Of a stretch of DNA of 64,000 bases, positions 56,153 through 64,000 are shown piece after piece. The DNA comes from Isoetes taiwanensis (taxonomy: Eukaryota; Streptophyta; Lycopodiopsida; Isoetales; Isoetaceae): positions 248,001 through 312,000 of the forward strand of contig JAJEKV010000325.1 of NCBI GenBank assembly GCA_021234155.1. The letters run 5' to 3'. The notes under the pieces were generated by a model, which ran no database searches, was not told the origin of the DNA, and worked only from the letters and a program-made list of their open reading frames with translations. Position numbers and translations under genes: made by a program. How positions within the stretch are numbered: position 1 is the first letter of the stretch; the number at the start of each line of letters is the position of its first letter.

Positions 56153-59100
56153 TCGTGTCCTTACTCAAATAAAGGGTGAAGATTGTGTTTGGATCATGTG
56201 TCGGTTTGAACGGGGGGATTTGAACCCACACTATTGGCTTATGTTCTTGAGCCCATATGATACATGGATGTTGTGGTTGGCGACAACAATAAAGCTTCAA
56301 ACTGAACTAACCTCAAATGAGAAAAGTTCGAGCATTCTAGGATCCGTGCATGGCGCATACAAACCTGTAAGACTATGGGGTCCTATGCATGAAATGTGCA
56401 CTAGAGAAAACTCACTATATAAAAACAATGTTTACCAAAAAGACAAAGAAAATATAGACCAAGCAGATGCACATAGGTTTTCTTTGATCCGCAAAAACAA
56501 TTCTCTTGTATAGAAGCCATGTTAGCTCGTGAAGAACAAAACCATAAATACAATAGAGAAAATTTGTCCCTATCCCTTTGAAGCAAGCTCGTAGCCATCC
56601 AAAGTCATTGTCAATGTAATAGATGTCCACATTTCTCTATAGCAACGATGTATTGAACTCTAATTTTCCACAAATAATAAAAGTTTGGATGCCAATAGCA
56701 TTCTCAACTCTATTCTCTAGACAAATGCGGCCCAAATATGTGTTGTTGATCCGCCAAAATGCATTTCATTAAGACGAACCCTAGCTGCAATATAATCGTG
56801 GATTATCCCATATAAAAGTAGCTTCATTCAATCCGAGAAAATTAAAGACCGAAAGTACCCTAAGGGCGTAAAATGTATATTTGTGTTCACATTCAAGATA
56901 TGTACCGCTTTGCTTCAAGATCGGACTCTGCTTTGTGCTTATCAATTCAATTCAGAACTTTGGCATTCGACCTACACTTAAGACCCATTTATAATTAGAC
57001 CGAATTTTCTCGTGGCACCTCAAAAATAAGTAGAAATGTCATTCACCTCTAGCATTGCCATTTTGTTTTTGCTTCATTTCGAGATGACATTGCACGTTCT
57101 ACTTTTCTCTCTATGCCTATGATTCAAAAACATAATTAACATCTTCCTTCAAGCAATTTTCTAGAATGATCTCCAACTTGGACACTTTACATACCGTGTT
57201 CAGATCATCGTTGTAGTTGCATCATGAACACTGCTTGCCTAATTATGTTTCTCTAGTGACCGCCAATTATATTCAAAGAAAAGTTTAAACATTAACTACT
57301 TCAGAACCAACCCTAATTTCCAAAGGCCGATGGGTTAGGGAAATACCATCCATGTGGAATTATGAGCAAGATGCTCTTCCTCGCCCCTTCTTTCTCGCAA
57401 CCTTTTGTTTCTCGCGTAAGGTCTAAGAACATTTAGATAATGTGAAGCTACAAAGATACAAACCCGATCGCTAAATCTCTTGCAAGTGCTCTCTCATAAA
57501 TGAATTGTCACATCAACTAATTTTACATGTTATTTGAATAAAAGAAGAAGCTAAAAATAGACTAAGGAATGATCATGGCCCACGAGATATATCCAAGCCG
57601 AGGAATGTAGACTCTCTACAACACATTCAAAGTGCACATATTAGTTGCCAAGCCTTTCATACTTATGGCATCCGTTTCACTTTTTCCAGATTGCATTTGC
57701 ACCCGCCAATGTATTTGCTATAAAACTTTCATATACATGCTCATTCTTTATAGCCATGATCTCGGATCGTTTGCCTAATGTGCAACATTTCTTTGCAATC
57801 GCATGCATGATTGTCATAATAAAGCAAAGACCCACTTTGTCATGCAAAGACACTTTGCAAATGAGACATGCCAACATTGCGTGGACAACACACAAACATG
57901 TTTCTATGGAAGATGCAACATGTTTTCAAGCATCTTCCGACCGGCTACGATGCCGTTTGTGCGGTCGTTATCCGTGATCTTAATCTCCAATGTAACCACA
58001 GCGCAAAACCATCTCACATCCGAGGCTAGGTTTTTTCGTTCTAAAACATCTTCATGCTTTAAATTATTACACGCGCAAATTCAACAAAGATCCACAACAT
58101 TGCTTGCAAGCTTGTTGATCTTCACAAGTTTGAACCTAAGGCGTCGCCTAGTACTATCATTCTTTCTAGTCCTTTACGTGTGACACAAATACAAAGGGTT
58201 AGATGCCCCGAGAACTCGGCGTGCAAAGTTAAAAGAAGACGACCGCCACATACCCCCAAGCTTGAATCATTAAAGATGCTCATAATATTTTGAGAATCGG
58301 CGTCCGCAGAAAATATCATCATTGTCATGTAATCAAGCAAATAAAAGTCGATCGAGGAAAACAAAATGACATCGTAGATGATGCAATTTGAGATCAAGTT
58401 GGGCATTATACCTTGCCATGTTCTTTTTTAGTATTCTATCAAAGACAAAGATAAGATTTTGTCTAGCTCCTTCAAATACTCTTGGCAAATATTTGGATAG
58501 TGCGTAACAAACTCAACTAGAAAATTGGCACTCCCTACATCGAATTTTTTATTTGCTACAAACACATAATAATCCATACCTTTTGAGATGATGATGTTAG
58601 AATATCAAGAGGGTAAACTTCTTAATTCAATCTTTAACTAGAAAAGCAAACATGGGAAATAATAAGACTTTTGAATCTTGCTCCCCGCCTAGTTTATCCA
58701 AAGATGGAGCGACTCAACCGAAAGACAAAAGCAAAGTAATCAGAAATGCTTTGTTAGAGAGTGTTTCAAGACAAACCTTGCCATCTTCCGCAGACCAAAT
58801 GCTGTGCTAAGCGGAGAATAACCAACTTCTGCCACAGATGCATTTGCTCATACTTCCCAGTAAAAAGGAATTGAGACCCGGGAAGAACCAACTAGACCAA
58901 GGCCGGAGGACGGATCGTGACAAAGGAAACAAACTCGGAGAAGGAAAGGGTCCGAGGGCGGCTCCGTTTCCCTGGCGGCATTTTCGCTAGCTCCACCATA
59001 GCTTCGGCGAGTAGACCTTAAGGAAGGAGGAAGAAAGACACGGTGGGGAGTCACGTGGTCGTGGCTCCTCCTCAATAAATGCAATGCAAAATTGCAAAAA

Positions 59101-59625
59101 TGTTCCCCGAAAAAAATTTTTGACATTTGGCACGCATGCAATGGAGCATCAAGGAATCTTGAAGAATAGAATCAAAGTGAATGCTTTACATATGTTTTGA
59201 TAAGGTTCCTGAACCTAGCTTAAGGTAAGGTTTCATATTTTTTTCAAGTGACTGGTACTTTGACATCTTCAAAATTGATCATGTAAAATACGTTGGTCAA
59301 GCTTTTGCAAAATGAAAGATTTATTCTTATTAAGTCTTTAGATTGATGAGCGGTAAATTTGCCAACTACACAAATGCGTGATTCAGACCTTTCACCGACC
59401 CAATTGCATCCACCAGACCTAGTAATTGCATTGCCACTTGAGCAATGACCAAACCAAACTTAAATCCAATTCATCATTTTTTGTAATATAGCACAACATG
59501 TAGACTAAAAATGTAATGGTTCCATGGCATCCAAGCAACAATGCATGTGGTTACAAAAAGGACATGTGATTATCCTACATAGAAACAAAAAGTAATTAGC
59601 AGTAGGACAAACTTGGGGCAAATGG
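56153..59625. other. Non-coding or heavily decayed coding DNA
   Basis: No intact gene. On the minus strand between about 58.4 and 57.6 kb two frames of 94 and 72 codons (58406-58122 and 57895-57677) have mixed coding-like composition, but I cannot match a family with confidence. A decayed pentatricopeptide-repeat gene was considered and not accepted. Confidence 0.4.
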
Positions 59626-59828
59626 TTATTTTATCCTTAACCAGATGCCCTTGCAAGTTATTTGAATCCGACCGTCCTTCACCGTTGGATCTAATAGTGG
59701 TTATATCACAGAATGTCCCGAATATTCGTTTCCATAGAATATTCCAATAATTATTGTCATAATCTTCTGAATATTCCCTTTTTAAGAATATTCTAAAATT
59801 ATTGTCCGACAAACTCTGTTTTTGGCCC
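59626..59828. repeat. Dispersed repeat, copy of about 200 bp
   Basis: This segment matches 62590-62795 closely, with shared phrases GGATCTAATAGTGGTTATAT, AGAATGTCCCGAATATTCG and ATTATTGTCCGACAAACTCT. It contains several GAATATTC palindromes. Orientation is the same at both sites. Confidence 0.93.
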
Positions 59829-59995
59829 TGTTCTCATTTGCCACTATCTTTTTTTGGCCCAAGTTTGTCCCTGCTAATTACTTTTTTTCCGCTCGCCGCC
59901 ACTATCTGTTTTGGCTCTCTTTTTGGCCGCCACTATCTGTTTTTGGCTATGTTTTGGCTCTGTTTTGTCTCTATCTGAGGCCGCCACTACCTGGA
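59829..59995. repeat. Degenerate tandem GCCACTATCTGTTTTGGC repeat
   Basis: Units of the type GCCGCCACTATCTGTTTTTG recur four times with unequal spacing, mixed with GGCTCTGTTTTG words. Confidence 0.75.
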
Positions 59996-60409
59996 GCATT
60001 CCGCTACTGCCGGATGCATCAAATAGGTAGCTCCCGCATCATTTCGCAATTTCGTCTCACAGTGGTCGCGACATCATTTTTTTCACTTCCTCATATTATT
60101 GCGGTTTGAATCTATCATGGATTTTACTACGTTTTAAATAGTTCTTCATCCGTTAAGTCAGAGCGTAAATCATGGATAGACTCTGTTTTGTGTATTTTAT
60201 ATTCTTTGCTCCTTAACAACCCCGCCCCTCAAGTTTAAAGGTGAGATTAAATCTCAACCGTTGGTTGCAAGAGTGTTACCTACCAGTAACACATTAAAAA
60301 GTGCATAAACACCTAGTTGGTTATGCTAAATGGCTATAAACACCTAGCTATAAACCCATAAAACCACGACAAAACCACTATAAAACTCTCGGGCCTAGGT
60401 TGTTAAGGC
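59996..60409. other. Non-coding
   Basis: No gene or clear repeat; a minor run of ATAAACCCATAAAACCAC-like words near 60350. Confidence 0.5.
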
Positions 60410-60512
60410 GGATAACATCCTAGAACTTCGGGTGTTATGCCCTACTATAACAAACTCGGCCTCCGCCCTCGTTTTTATATAAGGGCATAACACCGATTTC
60501 GTGGTGTTATCC
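60410..60512. repeat. Fold-back element
   Basis: Inner arms GGTGTTATGCCCT (60431-60443) and AGGGCATAACACC (60482-60494) are perfectly complementary. Outer words GGATAACATCC and GGTGTTATCC also mirror each other. MITE-like. Confidence 0.8.
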
Positions 60513-60859
60513 CTCTCTTCTAATCCGGCAAGTTTTTGCAACGACTGTCAAAATATGGACGAGAAAGTTTTATCGAATCGATGTTTGTAGGTAGATGAAA
60601 TGGGCACATCTTATCCATGAGCTAAGGTAAGGTTTCAGATTCCGATTTGAACTCTGGATGCATTTGATTTGTCGCTTCTAGATCTACCGGTTGGTTTAGA
60701 TATTTGGAGAACTAGAATCAGATATTATATCGCTATATTCCAAGAAACCAATTCTTTTTCAAAGGTCCGCCACCAATTTTTTGGAGGGTCTTCTTGGCTT
60801 GATGATGAATAGATGCAGAGCAACTTGGTGGGGTAAACTTGGCATCGGGCATGTGGTTG

Positions 60860-60955
60860 GGAAGGCCAACCCTCTCCTCTTGGGGATCATGGCAAATAAC
60901 CCTCTCACGCCGCCTTTGAGAGTTATTTGCCATAATCGAGGGAGGGGTTATCCTC
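60860..60955. repeat. Fold-back element, copy 2 (see 51805)
   Basis: Inner arms ATGGCAAATAACCCTCTCA (60889-60907) and TGAGAGTTATTTGCCAT (60917-60933), outer words CCAACCCTCTCCTC and GGGAGGGGTTATCC. The order of arms matches the element at 51805-51920. Confidence 0.7.
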
Positions 60956-62571
60956 CTCATCAAAATCAAGGAGATCTAGAAATTGATCAAACATTCAAAT
61001 TCTCTTTTTTCACAACACCGGGAATGGAATCACGAATTCCTATATCTCATTCGTACACCAATAATGTTGGTCAAACTGGCCCAAAGCTCTCCATGGTCAA
61101 AACAGACCCTTCATTTCTAATAGTTGTATAATAATGACATAAGAGCCGGTTCACATGAAACCATCGAGGAGAGGGGAGAGGGGCCATGTGCTTATTGGTG
61201 ATGGTCCATGTAAAAGGGTGAGCCATTTCGACGATGGTGATGGCACCTTCACTCCATGTGAACTGGTTCTAAAGGAAGGTGCCCGATTTTGGAACACTTA
61301 AAAGGGAAAAACCGTAAAAACTAGTTATATCTGATCATGCCGTGTGGCGGATCTTCAAAGCCGGAATTGCAGCAAGCTTCGCCGACAGATCTCCTACTTG
61401 ACTCTTCAAGAACTTACCTTACATTCTACTAGATTACAGCACATTCTGCTCATTTACCTTGCATTCCAAACCCAAAACAACAACTAACTGTTTTTCACGT
61501 TACAGGAGTGTCTGTTACCAGACATTCCTGTCAGATCAACTTATGTACCAGAACGCGATACAATTAACGAGAAAAAAGAAAGAACAAAATAAATAGCTAC
61601 CTGAATTATGCAATGGACCAAAGGTACCTTTTGGCCCTTGTTGGTATACCCATGCCTATGGCTCACAACAGTCCACAAATGGCACATACAAGAACTCCAA
61701 TGGTGCAGCTTGCACTGCAGATAGTTTACATTGTGCTCTCAAATGGTACAGCCTGCATTCAACTCAGTGCAACTCATGCCCTTAGTTGGTACATCCTGGA
61801 CATAAGATGCATCAACATGGATCTCATATGGAATGCATTAAAATCTCAATGGCATTTTCAAAGACAACAATATAAGCATGCATCTACAAAAAACACATGA
61901 ATAGAGGGATGGAAGGATTTGAACCTTCATAGCCAATGGCTATAACCATTTCACCCCCTCCTGCAGCAAACCAGCAAATAGATCAAATCACCTTGAGGTG
62001 GATTAATGACAAAAAGATCCAAGAGCTATTGCCGTAAATTCACCTCAAGGTACAAACACAATACCATGCCATAATCAAGAGAGTTAATTACCAAAATGTC
62101 TAGAAATTTAGATAAGACTTCAAAATATCTGCAATCTTTACTTATGGGCTAGCATGAATTAACAAAAGAGCAACATTATACATTCATTGATTAATAAAAG
62201 TGAACTCTTACACAAAATTGAAGTTGAGATCACGTAAACTGAAAGCTAAACTATGCAAGTGAAGTTGCCTCATATTCCCAAGCTTATCAAGTGTTGCTCA
62301 ACCTCATGGCTGTACAAATCTTCAAGGTTCTTGGTCTTCTTGACTACAGGCTCAGAAGCAAACCCATCAGTGGTATCCGAATCCTACTAGACCACATGCA
62401 TTTGCTGATTCAAACGCTCATCTCTACCATGCTAACCATCCGGTGCAGTCCCCATATCTTCAAGATTTTCATCCCAAATTCCCATGGGATTAGAGGCTTC
62501 AGGCTGTTCCAACCGTTGCTTCGTTTTTTGGTATCTTTCATCCCAAGAAACTGAAAAAGCGCTTTTTGCTT
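60956..62571. other. Non-coding
   Basis: No gene accepted. The frame at 61613-61900 (95 codons) lies in DNA with repeated AATGGYRCA words and has no domain. A T-arm-like string, GGTTCAAATCC, on the minus strand near 61917 is not part of a complete tRNA. Confidence 0.5.
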
Positions 62572-62812
62572 CTTTGTCACGTAAACTGAAAAGACAGTTT
62601 TATCCTTAACCAAATGCCCTTGCAAGTTATTTGAATCTGACCGTCCTCCACCGTTGGATCTAATAGTGGTTATATCACAGAATGTCCCGAATATTCGTTT
62701 CCATAGAATATTCCAAGAATTATTGTCATAATCTTCTGAATATTCCCTTTTGAAGAATATTCTAAGAATTATTGTCCGACAAACTCTGTTTTGGCTCTGT
62801 TCTGGCAAACTC
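62572..62812. repeat. Dispersed repeat, longest copy
   Basis: It carries both the part shared with 55408-55472 and the part shared with 59626-59828, so it is the best guide to the full element (at least 240 bases). No terminal inverted repeat or target-site duplication was found. Confidence 0.92.
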
Positions 62813-64000
62813 TGTTTTGACTATTAGGATTTCAACAGTTTAACGATTCCTGCATTCTTCAATTAAATTTGCTATAGCCATGGTTGGCCTGAGCATCACA
62901 GTAAAATATCTTGTGAGGCATCAAAGATGTTGTCGGAATCGTTAGTTTTACAAATGAGCCTAGCTGCTTATGAAATCATAGCTGCGTCCGAAAAACGTAG
63001 ACGTACAAGTTTTGTTCACCAATAGAAACGCATGTGGAAAAGATGCACTTCTTGGACCTTTCTTGAGCCTTTGACTTTTTTGTTATTCTGCTTTCACGAG
63101 TCAATCTTTAATAAAATTATACGAGCAACAAAATAATCAACCCAAGATCAGTCCATAGAATCCTGAAAATATTTGACTTCATTCATGCCAAAGGTCCAAA
63201 TGACAACAAGGTCAAAGTAGCAATCTCACACCATAGTTTATTAACAAAGTTGAAACTATGTTGCCGAACGATGGCGTAAGTTAATTGTCGAAGTGATGGA
63301 TCTACTATCAGAGTATCATTTACATACAGCATTCTTCTAGTCTTACAGAGCCTCATTTACATGGCTTTAGCATTCTTCTTTATGATCTTGTATTTATCAT
63401 CTCTCGGAATTTCATGCAAGACAAGTTTAAGGCATGTGTAGTGAACCCGATCCGAAGAGTCATTGATCCATGGCATCCGGGCAACCCGAACTTTTGAGGA
63501 TCTCTCAGATAATGGTTGTCGTTTCACACAGAACTAAAATGGCTCATCTTCCCACCAATTATGAAAATTAATATGGCTCTTCCTTTCCCATTTTTGCATA
63601 TATAAAGCAATGTAGCCTCTATCAGATCCAAGACTATCAGGATTCCAAAGACTTAATGATCCCTGCGTTCTTGAACCAAACTTGCTATAATCTTGGTTGG
63701 CCTGAGTATTCCGTAAAATATTCTTGAACTAAACTTGCTATAACCTTGGTTGGGCTAAGCATCCTGTAAAATATGCACAAGCATGATAAGGAACTTTCTA
63801 AACTTTCTAATACTCTACAGTATCACAAGAACGCAAATAAGAAACAACTTGATTCAACGATTGGTGCACTGTAGTTTACCTCACCTAGCTCATCAAGCAA
63901 TGATCGCTTCTTTTTCATCATGGGAAGTAAATATCTTTGCATTTTCCACTGCCTCTTGGCCATAATCATCAATTTGGTTCACTTATCAGCCTATAACCTG
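62813..64000. other. Non-coding right flank
   Basis: No gene seen. One short duplicated phrase (CTATAAYCTTGGTTGG with AACTTGCTATAA) occurs near 63685 and 63735. Confidence 0.5.

Noticed and set aside
56205-56260. Second tRNA-like string (GGGTTCAAATCCCCCC, minus)
   Set aside because: Again only a T-arm-like word; no cloverleaf.
56200-58700. Decayed pentatricopeptide-repeat gene on the minus strand
   Set aside because: Some phrases are suggestive, but no 35-residue repeat register can be followed for more than one unit.
61912-61960. tRNA gene on the minus strand (GGTTCAAATCC T-arm)
   Set aside because: Only a T-arm-like string and a plausible 3' acceptor strand are present; no matching 5' acceptor, D-arm or anticodon stem can be folded.

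Overview
This is a repeat-dominated stretch of a land-plant nuclear genome. The only confident host gene is a small auxin-up RNA (SAUR) gene at 54.6-54.9 kb (minus strand), with a decayed SAUR fragment 1.2 kb beyond it. Introns with GT-AG borders, a SAUR gene, LINEs with pentanucleotide or poly(A) tails, DUF7869-type and other DDE-like transposase remnants and a Helitron-like end all fit a vascular plant with a large genome. A fern is my best guess, from the general look of the LINE and transposase families, but the sequence alone does not prove it. There is no prokaryotic or organellar gene content, no rRNA, no complete tRNA and no CRISPR.

Layout. 0.8-5.7 kb: one nearly complete LINE (plus strand) with a perfect 15-bp target-site duplication, endonuclease, reverse transcriptase and zinc-finger regions, all broken by small frameshifts. 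6.4-7.3 kb: the 3' end of a second LINE (minus). 7.7-11.3 kb, probably continuing at 22.2-22.4 kb: a broken minus-strand gene whose last part looks like a permuted DNA methyltransferase fold lacking the DPPY motif. Its non-coding parts are full of short GGCGCC-centred palindromes. 11.565-21.331 kb: a 9.77-kb DNA transposon with about 32-bp inverted termini, inserted into a 298-bp tandem array. It carries a broken zinc-finger gene (plus) and a broken DDE-like transposase gene (minus), and is itself hit by a 2.1-kb LINE that in turn contains a 322-bp MITE.

22.65-42.0 kb: a DUF7869-type transposase pseudogene (plus) split by a 16.4-kb composite insertion at 23.75-40.12 kb. The composite is the most interesting part of the window. 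Its right half is a retroelement with two 2.56-kb direct repeats around a 4.2-kb internal region that still holds two long open frames: a 507-codon ORF1 and a 674-codon reverse transcriptase with an intact YMDD box, Penelope-like in character and without a recognisable endonuclease. Splice signals suggest that exon 1 lies inside the long repeat and is joined to ORF1 and then to the RT. Its left half is a related but internally deleted element: two 2.9-kb direct repeats around 0.6 kb that keeps only what looks like the C-terminal end of an RT. Inverted GCGTCTG-rich sequences bracket both units in a nested way.

42-53 kb: satellites, a small broken orphan gene, a Helitron-like terminus and AT-rich non-coding DNA with local duplications. 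53-55 kb: SAUR locus. 55-64 kb: non-coding DNA with fold-back elements, a 51-bp tandem repeat and a dispersed repeat present three times.

Besides these elements, many differences between repeat copies fall at CTG/CAG versus CCG/CGG triplets, and the perfectly flanked LINE is full of single-base frameshifts. Part of the apparent gene decay may therefore reflect methylation-linked deamination or consensus errors rather than age.
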